NCBI RefSeq assembly: GCF_002902755.1
Contig: NZ_PPRS01000005.1
Coordinates: 22,118-86,117, forward strand
Direction: 5' to 3'
Origin: Mammaliicoccus lentus
GTDB taxonomy: Bacteria; Bacillota; Bacilli; Staphylococcales; Staphylococcaceae
DNA: 64,000 nucleotides
Shown here: piece after piece, positions 9,418 through 19,348 of the stretch
Numbering within the stretch: the first letter of the stretch is position 1
How the letters are laid out: each line of letters begins with the position of its first letter
The notes under the pieces: generated by a model
What the model was told of the DNA's origin: nothing
What the model saw: the letters and a program-made list of their open reading frames with translations, nothing else
Database searches by the model: none
Position numbers and translations under genes: made by a program

Positions 9418-9443
9418 CTGTTGTAGGTAGAGGGGGCGTTACG

Positions 9444-10466
9444 ATGAATCAAGCAATCAAGGATAAATTAGGACGACCAATTAGAGATTTAAGAATATCT
9501 GTTACGGATCGTTGTAATTTTCGATGTGATTATTGTATGCCAAAAGAAATATTTGGCGATGACTTTGTATTTTTACCTAAACAAGAACTGCTCAGTTTTG
9601 ACGAAATCATCCGTTTAGCTCGATTATACAGTAGCCTTGGTGTTGAAAAAGTAAGAATTACGGGAGGAGAACCTCTTTTAAGACGTGATTTGTATAAATT
9701 AATCCAAGGTATTAATGAAATTGAAGGTATTAATGATATTGGTTTAACAACGAATGGTTTGTTGCTAAAAAAACACGGCCAAAATCTATACGATGCAGGA
9801 TTAAGAAGGATTAATGTCAGCATAGATGCATTAGATAATGAACTATTTAAATCGATTAACAACCGTAATATCTCTGCTTCACAAATACTTGAACAAATTG
9901 ATTACGCTAAGAAAATAGGTTTTAAAGTAAAAGTAAACGTAGTTATACAAAAAGGTATTAACGATCAAGAAATTATACCTTTAGTAGAATACTTTAAAAA
10001 TAACAATATTGTCGTAAGATTTATAGAATTTATGGATGTAGGAAATGATAATGGTTGGAATTTTGATAAAGTAGTCACGAAAAAAGAAATGCTAGAACAA
10101 ATCGGTCAACATTTTGAAATCGAACCAGTAGAATCAAGTTATTTTGGCGAGGTCGCGACTTATTACCGACATAAAGATAATGGTGCTCAATTTGGATTAA
10201 TTACAAGTGTATCTGCATCATTTTGTTCTTCATGTACAAGAGCAAGAATCTCCTCAGATGGAAAATTTTATGGTTGTCTTTTTGCTGAGAAAAATGGTTA
10301 TGATATAAAAACTGAATTGCGAGATGGAAAGACAGATAATGAAATATTATCAACACTCAAATATTTATGGAATATTCGAGATGATAAATATTCAGATGAA
10401 AGAACGGAAGCAACAGTGGCGAGACGTAAGAAAAACAAAATCAACATGAATTATATTGGTGGTTAA
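9444..10466 (+). CDS. moaA: GTP 3',8-cyclase MoaA
   Basis: A 340-residue radical SAM enzyme that starts Moco synthesis by rearranging GTP. The N-terminal cluster ligands are C24, C28 and C31 in RCNFRCDYC; the second cluster ligands are C261, C264 and C278. The [10 protein letters not shown] motif and the C-terminal double glycine, needed for activity in the family, are present. It closes the Moco operon and is followed by a strong hairpin. Confidence 0.96.
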   Translation: MNQAIKDKLGRPIRDLRISVTDRCNFRCDYCMPKEIFGDDFVFLPKQELLSFDEIIRLARLYSSLGVEKVRITGGEPLLRRDLYKLIQGINEIEGINDIGLTTNGLLLKKHGQNLYDAGLRRINVSIDALDNELFKSINNRNISASQILEQIDYAKKIGFKVKVNVVIQKGINDQEIIPLVEYFKNNNIVVRFIEFMDVGNDNGWNFDKVVTKKEMLEQIGQHFEIEPVESSYFGEVATYYRHKDNGAQFGLITSVSASFCSSCTRARISSDGKFYGCLFAEKNGYDIKTELRDGKTDNEILSTLKYLWNIRDDKYSDERTEATVARRKKNKINMNYIGG

Positions 10467-10471
10467 ACGTA

Positions 10472-10518
10472 AAAAAACAGCAACCTGTTAATTTTAAAAT
10501 AACGGGTTGCTGTTTCAT
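10472..10518. terminator. Terminator between moaA and the SDR gene
   Basis: AAACAGCAACCTGTTA (10475-10490) pairs with TAACGGGTTGCTGTTT (10500-10515). The stem has A-runs on the left and T on the right, so it can serve both converging genes. Confidence 0.88.
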
Positions 10519-10534
10519 TTGTATAAAGAAACCT

Positions 10535-11575
10535 TTATTTTTCAAAATATACACGAATAATCATATCTAGTGCATCATGACTTAATTGTAAAGTGTCTTT
10601 ACCTGCTTGATTCATCATATATGCTGTATTTTCATCGTTAAAGTTAATGGATTTTGAAAAATAAGGTGCAAATACATCTATAAAACTATTAAGCACTCTT
10701 TCTTCATCTGTAATGGTATTAATTTCAGATATAGGTGCGACTTCTAATTGATGAAAGTCTAAATGTTTTTTTATTGTTTCAAAAATAAAATCATTTGAAG
10801 GCGGATAATTATTTGTTGCATGATAAATTTTTTGATTTTCTGCATAATCACAAGCCACCGTCAAAACATCTACAACATAATCAACAGGTACAAAATTAGA
10901 AGTATGTGTGCTATCTCCAAATAATCTGTATACAGTTTCAATGTTTTTATTAGTGATTCTTCGTTTAAACACTTTTAAAGCTTTCATAAATCCATATAAT
11001 GTAAATTTAGAATCTGCTTCTCCAGTTACTGAATCTCCTATAATGATAGCTGGTCTTATGATAGATGTTGCCATATCTTTTTCCTGAGCGACTAAATGTT
11101 CAGCTTGTACTTTAGAAGCTTCATATGGGTTGTTTGTTGGCGCATCTATCGGGTGAAGTTCTTCATAGGCTAATTCTTTTTCACCTATTGTGTAAGCAGT
11201 GGATACGTAAAGGAAATGTTTACTATTCAGCTTTTTCGCTAATTCTATTGCATGCTGAGTACCCGTATAATTAATTTGGAACAATTCATCAGCTAATTCA
11301 AAATTAAACTTCACTAAAGCAGCTAAATGATAAAATTTATCTATTTGTGGTATGTCTTTAATTTGATTTTCACTAACGTTACAATTTTCATTCGTAATAT
11401 CACCATAAATAAAATGTATTCTTTCATGATATGATTCTTCCACTTTATTTAATAGCATTAATTTCTTTTGTTCAGATCTGTATAAAATGTAAAAATTCTT
11501 GTGCGCATCTTTAGCAAGTGATTTTATTAATTCAGCACCTACAAAGCCTGTTGCACCGGTTAAAAATATATTCAT
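10535..11575 (-). CDS. Extended SDR-family NAD(P)-dependent epimerase/reductase
   Basis: A 346-residue Rossmann protein. The cofactor loop TGATGFVGAELI is at residues 7-18, an STAYTIG segment gives the catalytic serine region, and YEASK gives the catalytic Tyr-Lys pair. The pattern resembles thioester-reductase or NAD-binding_4 type enzymes of low-GC bacteria. The substrate cannot be told from sequence. It is transcribed alone, facing moaA across a shared terminator and divergent from the exporter at 11726, with GGAG before its ATG. Confidence 0.8.
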   Translation of the reverse strand: MNIFLTGATGFVGAELIKSLAKDAHKNFYILYRSEQKKLMLLNKVEESYHERIHFIYGDITNENCNVSENQIKDIPQIDKFYHLAALVKFNFELADELFQINYTGTQHAIELAKKLNSKHFLYVSTAYTIGEKELAYEELHPIDAPTNNPYEASKVQAEHLVAQEKDMATSIIRPAIIIGDSVTGEADSKFTLYGFMKALKVFKRRITNKNIETVYRLFGDSTHTSNFVPVDYVVDVLTVACDYAENQKIYHATNNYPPSNDFIFETIKKHLDFHQLEVAPISEINTITDEERVLNSFIDVFAPYFSKSINFNDENTAYMMNQAGKDTLQLSHDALDMIIRVYFEK

Positions 11576-11664
11576 TATTTCACTCCGTTACTTTGTTTCT
11601 GACTATATTTTGAATGATGGTTTCGTGAAAGTAAAGCGTTTATATATCGTAATAAAATATAATA

Positions 11665-11694
11665 TTGATATTTGAAATTTAAAAAGCATATAAT
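11665..11694 (+). promoter_or_regulatory. Promoter of the Bcr/CflA exporter
   Basis: TTGATA (11665-11670) and TATAAT (11689-11694) with an 18-base spacer. The transcript would start near 11701, 25 bases before the chosen ATG. Confidence 0.6.
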
Positions 11695-11725
11695 AGAAAG
11701 TATTATACATAAAGGAGCATGTCTT

Positions 11726-12925
11726 ATGATCGAACAAAAGAAGGCTAAACCTTCGTTATTTTTAATTATTATATTAGGCTTATTAACTGCTTTTGGTCCA
11801 TTCTCTATTGATATGTATTTACCTGCATTACCTGAGATAAGTAATGATTTTAATACAAGCACATCGAATACACAGCTTACTTTAACATTATTTATGATAG
11901 GTTTAGCAATAGGACAAGTATTTGTAGGACCACTGTCAGATTTTATTGGTCGTAAGAAACCTTTAATGGTTGCGTTGGTTGTCTACACTATCGCTTCGAT
12001 ATTATGTGTGTTTGCTCCAAATATATATGTCGTGATGGCTTTAAGATTTGTTCAAGGTTTTACCGGCGGAGCAGGTGCAGTTATTTCCCGGGCAATGTCG
12101 AGTGATTTATATTCCGGAAAGGCTTTAACTAAATTTTTAGCTGTATTAATGCTCGTTAACGGTGTCGCGCCTATATTAGCACCTGTGCTAGGGGGGATAA
12201 TACTTGAATTCTCTACTTGGAAAACTGTCTTTTTAGTACTGACAGCTTTTGGAGCGATAATGTTCTGCTTATCATTTTATAAATTAACAGAATCATTACC
12301 TGAAAATAATCGTTCTTCGGGTAGAATAAGCGAAATTTTAGGAGACTTTAAAGAATTATTAAAAAATCCAAAATTCTTATTACCATTATTTATACAAGGT
12401 AGTACTTTTGCATTACTGTTTAGTTATATTTCAGCATCACCATTTATCGTACAATCAGTATATGGCGTTTCCTCTTTTGCTTTTAGTTGGATGTTTGCTT
12501 TTAATGGACTTGGTTTAATATTTTCAGGACAGTTGGTTAATAAATTGGTTGATCGTTTTGATGAACATACATTGATGAAAGTATTCGCTTTTGTACAAAT
12601 TATAGGCGTTATTATAGTATCTCTAACGTTGTTAAATAGTTGGTCAATTTGGATACTTATGATTGGTTTCTTTATTTTAGTAAGTCCTGTTTCTGCAATT
12701 GGTACTACAGGATTTTCAATAGCTATGGCAAACAATAAACGTGGTGCTGGAAGTGCTTCTAGTTTATTAGGATTATCACAATTTGCATTTGGAGGACTTG
12801 TAACACCACTTGTCGGGATAAAAGGAGAACACGATGTTATACCATATGTATTAACAATTGTCATAGTTTCACTCATTTTAATCATTTTATTCATGATTAA
12901 TAGAAAAGTGTTTAAAGTTAATTAA
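11726..12925 (+). CDS. Bcr/CflA-type multidrug efflux MFS transporter
   Basis: A 399-residue, 12-segment drug:proton antiporter. Segment 1 has the subfamily pattern GPFSIDMYLPALPEI, and loop 2-3 has the motif A variant GPLSDFIGRKKP; GAGAVISRAM marks segment 4-5. Bcr/CflA proteins export drugs such as bicyclomycin or phenicols, but the substrate here is unknown. The ATG at 11726 has AAAGGAG upstream; an earlier in-frame start at 11672 precedes the promoter -10 and is rejected. Confidence 0.85.
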   Translation: MIEQKKAKPSLFLIIILGLLTAFGPFSIDMYLPALPEISNDFNTSTSNTQLTLTLFMIGLAIGQVFVGPLSDFIGRKKPLMVALVVYTIASILCVFAPNIYVVMALRFVQGFTGGAGAVISRAMSSDLYSGKALTKFLAVLMLVNGVAPILAPVLGGIILEFSTWKTVFLVLTAFGAIMFCLSFYKLTESLPENNRSSGRISEILGDFKELLKNPKFLLPLFIQGSTFALLFSYISASPFIVQSVYGVSSFAFSWMFAFNGLGLIFSGQLVNKLVDRFDEHTLMKVFAFVQIIGVIIVSLTLLNSWSIWILMIGFFILVSPVSAIGTTGFSIAMANNKRGAGSASSLLGLSQFAFGGLVTPLVGIKGEHDVIPYVLTIVIVSLILIILFMINRKVFKVN

Positions 12926-12943
12926 ACTTAATAGATATAATTA

Positions 12944-12974
12944 AATTCTCCCAGTCCAGTGGATTGGGAGAATT
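12944..12974. terminator. Hairpin after the Bcr/CflA exporter
   Basis: AATTCTCCCAGTCC (12944-12957) pairs with GGATTGGGAGAATT (12961-12974), 14 base pairs and a 3-base loop. There is no clean T-run after it, so termination may be partial. Confidence 0.65.
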
Positions 12975-13016
12975 ATGCTGAGCAGAGGTTAGCACCAAAA
13001 CTCAAGATGTTTGAAT

Positions 13017-13274
13017 TTAATTAGAATATACATTAAGGTATACATTCTGAATAATTATTGATAAATGACCTAAAGCAACAAGTGCACTTAAAATTGCTAA
13101 AGTTAGTGTGGATTTATTAGCATTTTCAAGGATGAATACTATGCTCAATAAAAAGCTGAATGCAACAAGTATAACACGGTAACTTAAAAAATTGATTTCA
13201 ATATCAACGTTTAAACTTGTAACAATCATGATAGTATTGAGTATAATGAACAACACAAGTAATAATTGTCTCAT
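13017..13274 (-). CDS. Small membrane protein, unknown function
   Basis: An 85-residue very hydrophobic protein with about three membrane segments (residues 3-20, 31-49 and 57-78). It is coded alone on the minus strand between the exporter and femX. A plausible but weak ribosome site lies before the ATG. No catalytic motif is visible and I do not recognise the family. Codon use is like the neighbours, so it is probably real. Confidence 0.6.
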   Translation of the reverse strand: MRQLLLVLFIILNTIMIVTSLNVDIEINFLSYRVILVAFSFLLSIVFILENANKSTLTLAILSALVALGHLSIIIQNVYLNVYSN

Positions 13275-13397
13275 TTATTTCAATCCTAACTTTATGGTTT
13301 TGTTTATTAAGTATAACAAATGTAAGGCTAATACGTGAAATTAATGAACGTTTCATTGTATAATTAAGAAACGAATTGATAAAAAGGAGATTTATAA

Positions 13398-14654
13398 ATG
13401 GCGATTAAAAAAATGAATATCACTCATGAGCAACATGATGAATTTGTAAAGCAACATCCTAATGGTGATATGTTGCAACTTACAAAGTGGGCAGAATCCA
13501 AAAAGCTTACAGGTTGGTATTCTCGTCGTATTGCTGTAGGTGACGGTGAAACACTTACTGGTGTAGCGCAAATGTTATTTAAAAAAGTACCAAAATTACC
13601 TTACACATTGTGTTACATATCAAGAGGTTTTGTAGTAGATTACAAAGATGAAAAATCTGTAAAAATGCTTTTGGAACTCTCGAAAGAATTAGCTAGAAAT
13701 GAAAAAAGTTATGCGATTAAAATTGACCCTGATATTGAAGTAGAAGAGTCAGAAGGTGTATTAGAATTTTTAACTTCTTTAGGATTCAAACATAAAGGTT
13801 TTGAAGATGGTTTAAGTAAATCATATATTCAACCACGAATGACGATGATTACTAAAGTAGATCAATCTGAAGAAGATTTAATGCAAAGCTTTGATAAGCG
13901 TAATCGTTCACGTGTGAGAAACTCGTTAAAACGAGGAACTGATTTAATTATAGGAAATAGAGACGATTTAAAAATCTTTGCGCAAATCATGGAAGAAACT
14001 GGCGAACGTGATAATTTCTTAACTAGAGATTTGTCATACTTTGAAAACATCTATGACCATTTACATCCAGATGGAGATTGTGAGTTATTCTTAGTCAAAG
14101 TTGTTCCAGATAAAGTTCTTAAAGATTTATTTAAAGAACGTGACGCTTTATTAGAAGAAAAAGAAAAACTAGAAAATAAACGTCAAAATAAGAAAGTTGT
14201 AAACCAACTAAAAGATGCAGAAGAAAAGCTAGGAAATTATGAAAAACGCATTCAAGAAATGGAAGAACTTAAAGAGAAAAAACCAGATGGCGTTTATTTA
14301 TCAGGTGGTATTCTTATATTTAGTGGTAAAAAATCATATTATTTATATGGTGCTTCTTCAAACGAGTATCGTGAATTTTTACCGAACCATCGTATGATTA
14401 TCGAAATGATGCGTTTTGCTAAAGAAAAAGGTGCAACTAAGTTTGACTTTGGTGGCACTGACAATAACCCAGACCAAGATCATGAACATTATGGTTTATG
14501 GGCATTTAAACGTGTTTGGGGAACATACTTAAGCGAAAAAATTGGTGAATTTGATTATGTATTAAATAAACCAATTTATACAGCAATAGAAAAGGTTAAA
14601 CCGGCTGTTACAACTTATAAGAGAAAAATAGAGAAAAAAATAAAGAGAAATTAA
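13398..14654 (+). CDS. femX: FemX/FmhB-type peptidoglycan bridge aminoacyltransferase
   Basis: A 418-residue FemABX enzyme that uses aminoacyl-tRNA to add the first residue of the interpeptide bridge to lipid II. Two GNAT-like domains are interrupted near residues 245-300 by a highly charged coiled-coil arm, the typical tRNA-facing hairpin of Fem proteins. FDFGGTDNNPDQDHEHYGLWAFKRVWG near the C-terminus is strongly FemX-like. AAAGGAG precedes the ATG and TATAAT lies at 13359-13364. Adjacency to an RND exporter matches S. aureus fmhB, which is essential there. Confidence 0.88.
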   Translation: MAIKKMNITHEQHDEFVKQHPNGDMLQLTKWAESKKLTGWYSRRIAVGDGETLTGVAQMLFKKVPKLPYTLCYISRGFVVDYKDEKSVKMLLELSKELARNEKSYAIKIDPDIEVEESEGVLEFLTSLGFKHKGFEDGLSKSYIQPRMTMITKVDQSEEDLMQSFDKRNRSRVRNSLKRGTDLIIGNRDDLKIFAQIMEETGERDNFLTRDLSYFENIYDHLHPDGDCELFLVKVVPDKVLKDLFKERDALLEEKEKLENKRQNKKVVNQLKDAEEKLGNYEKRIQEMEELKEKKPDGVYLSGGILIFSGKKSYYLYGASSNEYREFLPNHRMIIEMMRFAKEKGATKFDFGGTDNNPDQDHEHYGLWAFKRVWGTYLSEKIGEFDYVLNKPIYTAIEKVKPAVTTYKRKIEKKIKRN

Positions 14655-14661
14655 GATTAAT

Positions 14662-14697
14662 AAAGCACTAAAAATTAAAAATTTTTAGTGCTTTATT
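14662..14697. terminator. Terminator after femX
   Basis: AAAGCACTAAAAAT (14662-14675) pairs with ATTTTTAGTGCTTT (14681-14694), followed by ATTCTC. A long perfect stem 5-8 bases after the femX stop. Confidence 0.85.
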
Positions 14698-14770
14698 CTC
14701 TGTTAGTTGTATGAATAGTGACCGTTATATTATAGAATGAGTTAAGAAAAGATAAATAGGGGGAAAACGA

Positions 14771-17700
14771 GTGGTTCAAAAAATGATAAAGTTCTCACTC
14801 AATAATAAATTTGCCATTTTGTTAATGACAATTATTATATTATTGGGTGGCGTATATTCAGCTTTTAAAATGAAACTTGAGTTATTACCGGATGTAACAA
14901 CACCCGTTATTACAGTCACAACGCCATATCCTGGTGCTACACCCGAAAGTGTACTTGATAATGTAACAGAACCTGTAGAAAAACAAGTACAAAACTTAGA
15001 AGGTGTAGAAAATGTAACGAGTCAATCGTTAGAAAATGCATCTGCCATCACATTAGAATATACATACCAAACAGACATGGATGAAGCAGAAACAGAATTA
15101 AGAAAGAAATTAGAGGAACTTGATTTACCTGAAGGCGTTCAAGACCCAGACATGAGTAGAATGTCTATGTACTCATTCCCTGTAGTCAGTTATTCAATTT
15201 CTGATAAAAATGATAATTTAGAAAAAGTTACAAAACAAATGGAATCAGATTTAATTCCTAAGCTTGAAAAAGTTGATGGAGTTGAAAGTGTGTCTTTATC
15301 AGGACAAACATTGGAAGAAGTTAACTTAGAATTTAATCAAAATGAACTTACTAAACGAGGTTTGTCAGAAGATGAAGTTCTTCAATATATCGATGGTGCT
15401 ACAAAAGAATCGCCATTAGGGTTATATACTTTCGGAGATGACTTGAAATCTATAGTAGTCGATGGTCGTTTCACATCAATTAAAGCATTAAGAGATTTAG
15501 AAATTCCAATGACTGGCGGCGCTTCGAGTGGTGGAGACCAGCAAGCTAGTCAAGGAGGCGCTAGTCAAGCAGAACAGGCAAGTCAAGCACAGCAAGCAGG
15601 GCAAGGCGATGAAGAAAGTTCTGAAGCATCGCAAAGTATTCCAACAGTAAAACTGTCAGACATTGCTGATGTTAAAAAAGAAAAGAAACGAGATTCAATT
15701 TCAAAAACTAACGGCAAAAATGCCCTTGCGTTACAAGTTACAAAAGCTACGGATGCCAATTTAGTGGATGTAGTAGATAATGTAGATAAAGAAGTTGAAG
15801 CTTATAAGAAAGATCATAAAAATATTGAATCAGTACAATTAATGGAAACAGCTTCAACTATTAAAGACTCTGTATCTACAATGGTTGAAAAAGCGTTGAT
15901 AGGTTCAATTGTAGCCGTAATCATCATACTCTTCTTCTTAAGAGACTTGAAATCAACAATTATAGCAATGGTATCAATACCAATGTCATTACTAATGGCC
16001 TTAATAGGGTTAAAGGCGTTAGATGTTTCACTTAATATTTTAACATTAGGTGCCTTAACAGTAGCGATAGGTCGTGTAATTGACGATTCGATTGTCGTTA
16101 TAGAGAATATTTATCGACGGATGACGGATAGCGCTGAAAAGTTAACTGGTGGAAAATTAATCACGAGTGCAACTAAAGAAATGTTTATTCCAATTATGTC
16201 ATCTACTATCGTTACAATTGTAGTATTCTTACCATTAGCATTTGTAACTGGTCAAATCGGTGAGATGTTTAGACCATTTGCTTTAGCAGTAGCATTTAGT
16301 TTACTTGCTTCATTACTAATCGCGTTAACGATAGTACCAGTGTTATCACACATATTCTTTAAAAATGGTATTAAAAAACGCAAAAAAGAAAAAGGCAATT
16401 GGTTAGCTGGTAAATATAAAAATGTATTAAAATGGAACTTAAATCATAAGTGGCTTGTTATATTACTAAGTCTTATACTTGTCGTAGCGAGTATCGTTTT
16501 AGTATTTACTCCGTATATTGGGAAATCATTTATAGATACTGGTGAAGACAAGATGTTAGCACTAACTTATAAACCTTCACCTGGTGAAAAAGAAGAACAA
16601 GTTGTTAAAAATGGTGAGCAGGCAGAAAAATATTTATCAAAAGATAAAAATGTAGACTTTGTTCAATATAGCGTCGGTGGAGAAAATCCATTCAATCCGT
16701 CAGCTCAAAATGATATGGCTTTAATGGTGAAATATGATAAAGATACTCCAAATTGGGACAATGTTGGTAAAAAAGTAATGGATCACATTGGAACATTTGA
16801 TCATAAAGGAGAATGGAAACAACAAGACTTTTCTACAGGCGGTACAGCAAACGAAGTATCTGTTAAAGTTTCTGGACCATCAACTGAAGCAATAGAAGAT
16901 ACAGTTAAAAGTGTAGAAAAAGAAATTGCTAAAGTAAGTGGAGTTGAAAACGTAAGTTCAAACCTTTCTGAATCATATGAACAGTATGATATTGAAGTAG
17001 ACCAAAATAAAGCAACGAAACTCGGCTTATCAGCTGGTCAAATTGCAATGACACTTAATCAAACAACACAAGATAAAGTCGTTACAAAATTAAATGACGA
17101 TGGTAAATCTATAGATGTGAAATTGACTAAGGATGAAAAAACAGACTGGTCAGAAGACAAATTAAAAAATACAAAATTAACGACACCATTAGGTAAAGAC
17201 ATTAAATTGAGTGAGATAGCATCACTTAAGAAAACAACTTCACCTGATACAATTACGAGAGAAAATGATAAAATATCCGTTTCAGTAGATGCAAAAATTA
17301 CTGCAGACGATGTTGCCAAAGTAACATCTGATGTTAATCAAAAAGTATCTAAATTGGATAAACCTAATGATGTAGATGTAAACGTAGGTGGTACCAATGA
17401 TGATATTAATGAAGCAATAGAACAATTAGTGTTGGCAATGGCAGCTGCGATATTAATCGTTTACTTAGTTATTGTCTTAACATTTAAAGGTGGATTAGCA
17501 CCATTTGCGATACTATTCTCATTACCAGTATCTATTATTGGTGTAGTAGCTGGATTGTTAATTACGCAAGAAACAATTTCAGTTCCAAGTATGATTGGTA
17601 TGTTAATGCTTATTGGTATCGTTGTAACCAATGCGATTGTATTAATAGATAGAGTTATTAATATGGAACAAAGCGGTATGTCAACACGAGAAGCTTTAAT

Positions 17701-17944
17701 TGAAGCAGCAGGAACACGTTTACGTCCGATATTAATGACAGCCATTGCTACAATTGGTGCTTTAGTACCGTTGTTATTCGGTGGTGGAAGTTCTGTACTG
17801 ATATCTAAAGCATTAGCTATAACTGTTATAGGTGGACTTGTTTCATCTACGATATTAACATTATTAGTTGTACCAATTTCATATGAAATCATTATGAAAT
17901 TTAAAAAGAAAATATTTAAAAACCCAAGTGAAAGGGTAGAATAA
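14771..17944 (+). CDS. RND-family efflux transporter (SwrC/AcrB-like)
   Basis: A 1057-residue resistance-nodulation-division protein. There is one membrane segment at the N-terminus, a large outer loop, segments 2-6 from about residue 375, a second large loop and segments 8-12 at the end. GRVIDDSIVVIENI in the fourth segment carries the proton-relay aspartates. Residues 251-290 are a low-complexity Gln/Ala/Ser/Gly insertion in the first outer loop. The start is GTG after GGGGGAAAA. Gram-positive members export surfactants, fatty acids or drugs; the substrate here is unknown. Confidence 0.88.
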   Translation: MVQKMIKFSLNNKFAILLMTIIILLGGVYSAFKMKLELLPDVTTPVITVTTPYPGATPESVLDNVTEPVEKQVQNLEGVENVTSQSLENASAITLEYTYQTDMDEAETELRKKLEELDLPEGVQDPDMSRMSMYSFPVVSYSISDKNDNLEKVTKQMESDLIPKLEKVDGVESVSLSGQTLEEVNLEFNQNELTKRGLSEDEVLQYIDGATKESPLGLYTFGDDLKSIVVDGRFTSIKALRDLEIPMTGGASSGGDQQASQGGASQAEQASQAQQAGQGDEESSEASQSIPTVKLSDIADVKKEKKRDSISKTNGKNALALQVTKATDANLVDVVDNVDKEVEAYKKDHKNIESVQLMETASTIKDSVSTMVEKALIGSIVAVIIILFFLRDLKSTIIAMVSIPMSLLMALIGLKALDVSLNILTLGALTVAIGRVIDDSIVVIENIYRRMTDSAEKLTGGKLITSATKEMFIPIMSSTIVTIVVFLPLAFVTGQIGEMFRPFALAVAFSLLASLLIALTIVPVLSHIFFKNGIKKRKKEKGNWLAGKYKNVLKWNLNHKWLVILLSLILVVASIVLVFTPYIGKSFIDTGEDKMLALTYKPSPGEKEEQVVKNGEQAEKYLSKDKNVDFVQYSVGGENPFNPSAQNDMALMVKYDKDTPNWDNVGKKVMDHIGTFDHKGEWKQQDFSTGGTANEVSVKVSGPSTEAIEDTVKSVEKEIAKVSGVENVSSNLSESYEQYDIEVDQNKATKLGLSAGQIAMTLNQTTQDKVVTKLNDDGKSIDVKLTKDEKTDWSEDKLKNTKLTTPLGKDIKLSEIASLKKTTSPDTITRENDKISVSVDAKITADDVAKVTSDVNQKVSKLDKPNDVDVNVGGTNDDINEAIEQLVLAMAAAILIVYLVIVLTFKGGLAPFAILFSLPVSIIGVVAGLLITQETISVPSMIGMLMLIGIVVTNAIVLIDRVINMEQSGMSTREALIEAAGTRLRPILMTAIATIGALVPLLFGGGSSVLISKALAITVIGGLVSSTILTLLVVPISYEIIMKFKKKIFKNPSERVE

Positions 17945-17970
17945 ATATTTTATATAGTCATTAGAAATTA

Positions 17971-18016
17971 ATCAGAGGTAATTCTTATTATTAAGAGTTT
18001 TCCTCTGATTTTTTAA
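17971..18016 (+). terminator. Terminator after the RND transporter
   Basis: ATCAGAGG (17971-17978) pairs with CCTCTGAT (18002-18009), with inner complementarity, and runs directly into TTTTTTAATTTTT. Confidence 0.88.
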
Positions 18017-18139
18017 TTTTTAAATAAAATGATATAATTCTTAGTAAATTAATCAGCTAAAGCTTGTGTGATATATATACTCTGATAGAATATATTCATA
18101 TAGTATTTATTCGAATTTATTTGATAAGGAGTCGTTATA

Positions 18140-19297
18140 ATGGGAACATCTCGATTATTGTCTCAAATACCTGATAGTTATTTTGGTAAGACGATGGGGC
18201 GCAAAGTTGAACACGGACCGTTACCACTTGTTAACATGGCAGTAGGTATTCCAGATGGGGAAACACCTAAAGTGATCGTTGACGAATTTATTAATGCGAT
18301 TCAAAAACCGGAAAATCAAAAATATGGAGCTTTTCACGGGAAATCGACATTTAAACAAGCAATAGTAGATTTTTATAAGAGGCATTACGATGTTGAATTA
18401 GATCCAGAAGATGAAGTGTGTATATTATACGGTACTAAAAATGGTTTAGTCTCATTACCAACTTGCGTAGTAGAACCTGATGAAAATGTCCTATTACCCG
18501 ATCCAGGATATACAGACTATTTAGCTGGTGTTTTATTAGCGAGAGCCAATCCTTATCCGCTGGAGTTAAAGCCTGAACATCATTACTTACCTAAATGGGA
18601 TGAAGTAAATCAGGACATTTTAAAAAATACAACATTAATTTATTTAACTTATCCAAATAATCCCACTGGTTCAGTAGCTACAACTTCATTCTTTGATGAA
18701 ACAATTCAAAGGTTTAAAGACACGTCCACTCAAATTGTGCATGATTTTGCTTATAGTGCTTTTGGATTTGATGAAAAGAATCCGAGCATTTTGCAATCTA
18801 AAGATGCTAAAGAAACTGCAATTGAAATATATTCACTATCTAAAGGTTTTAATATGTCTGGTTATAGAGTAGGTTTTGCAGTGGGGAATAAAGAGATGAT
18901 AGCAGCGCTAAAAAAATATCAAACTCACACACATGCTGGTATGTTTGGTGCATTACAAGATGCAAGCACATTGGCATTAAATGAATGTGATGACTTTTTA
19001 AATGAACAAAACGAAATATTTAAAGAAAGAAGAACAAAGTTTGAAGCTGCTTTAAATGAAGTGAATATACCATTTGAGCCGATGAAAGGTGGTATATTTT
19101 TATGGTTAAAAGTTCCACCGAAGTTTGATGGTGAATCTTTTGTAGAATATTTACTTAAAGAACAATCGATTTTAGTAGCACCTGGCATTCCATTTGGAGA
19201 AAATGGTAAATATCATGTAAGAATATCATTAGCCTTGGATGATGAACAATTATATGAAGGTGCGAAAAGATTACAAAGCTTAGCGGATTTATATTAA
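18140..19297 (+). CDS. Class I/II PLP-dependent aminotransferase
   Basis: A 385-residue fold-type I aminotransferase. The PLP lysine is K235 in SLSKGFNMSGYRVGF; TYPNNPTGSVA gives the substrate and cofactor Asn region and HDFAYSAFGFD the PLP aspartate-tyrosine region. Family members act on amino acids such as aspartate, alanine or N-acetyl-diaminopimelate, and the exact substrate cannot be read from sequence. It is a single gene with AAGGAG before the ATG and hairpins on both sides. Confidence 0.85.
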   Translation: MGTSRLLSQIPDSYFGKTMGRKVEHGPLPLVNMAVGIPDGETPKVIVDEFINAIQKPENQKYGAFHGKSTFKQAIVDFYKRHYDVELDPEDEVCILYGTKNGLVSLPTCVVEPDENVLLPDPGYTDYLAGVLLARANPYPLELKPEHHYLPKWDEVNQDILKNTTLIYLTYPNNPTGSVATTSFFDETIQRFKDTSTQIVHDFAYSAFGFDEKNPSILQSKDAKETAIEIYSLSKGFNMSGYRVGFAVGNKEMIAALKKYQTHTHAGMFGALQDASTLALNECDDFLNEQNEIFKERRTKFEAALNEVNIPFEPMKGGIFLWLKVPPKFDGESFVEYLLKEQSILVAPGIPFGENGKYHVRISLALDDEQLYEGAKRLQSLADLY

Positions 19298-19299
19298 TA

Positions 19300-19342
19300 A
19301 AAAAGAGTCCAGAACAATTATTTATGGCCCGGACTCTTTCGA
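19300..19342. terminator. Bidirectional terminator after the aminotransferase
   Basis: AAAGAGTCC (19302-19310) pairs with GGACTCTTT (19331-19339). A-runs to the left and T to the right allow it to stop both this gene and the convergent membrane-protein gene. Confidence 0.85.
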
Positions 19343-19348
19343 CATTAA

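Noticed and set aside
9530..9862. 110-codon minus-strand frame inside moaA
   Set aside because: It is antisense to the radical SAM core with all cysteines accounted for on the plus strand.
10535..11575. Naming the SDR enzyme as a Moco or sugar-nucleotide enzyme from its position
   Set aside because: It is on the opposite strand behind a terminator, and the substrate cannot be deduced from the Rossmann and YxxxK motifs.
12424..12894. 156-codon minus-strand frame inside the Bcr/CflA exporter
   Set aside because: It is antisense to a complete transporter, has no ribosome site and no recognisable domain.
17461..17892. 143-codon open frame on the minus strand inside the RND transporter gene
   Set aside because: It is a shadow of the plus-strand coding region: hydrophobic repeats such as TTIPISINIPII mirror the membrane segments, there is no ribosome site, and the plus-strand frame is a full RND protein.
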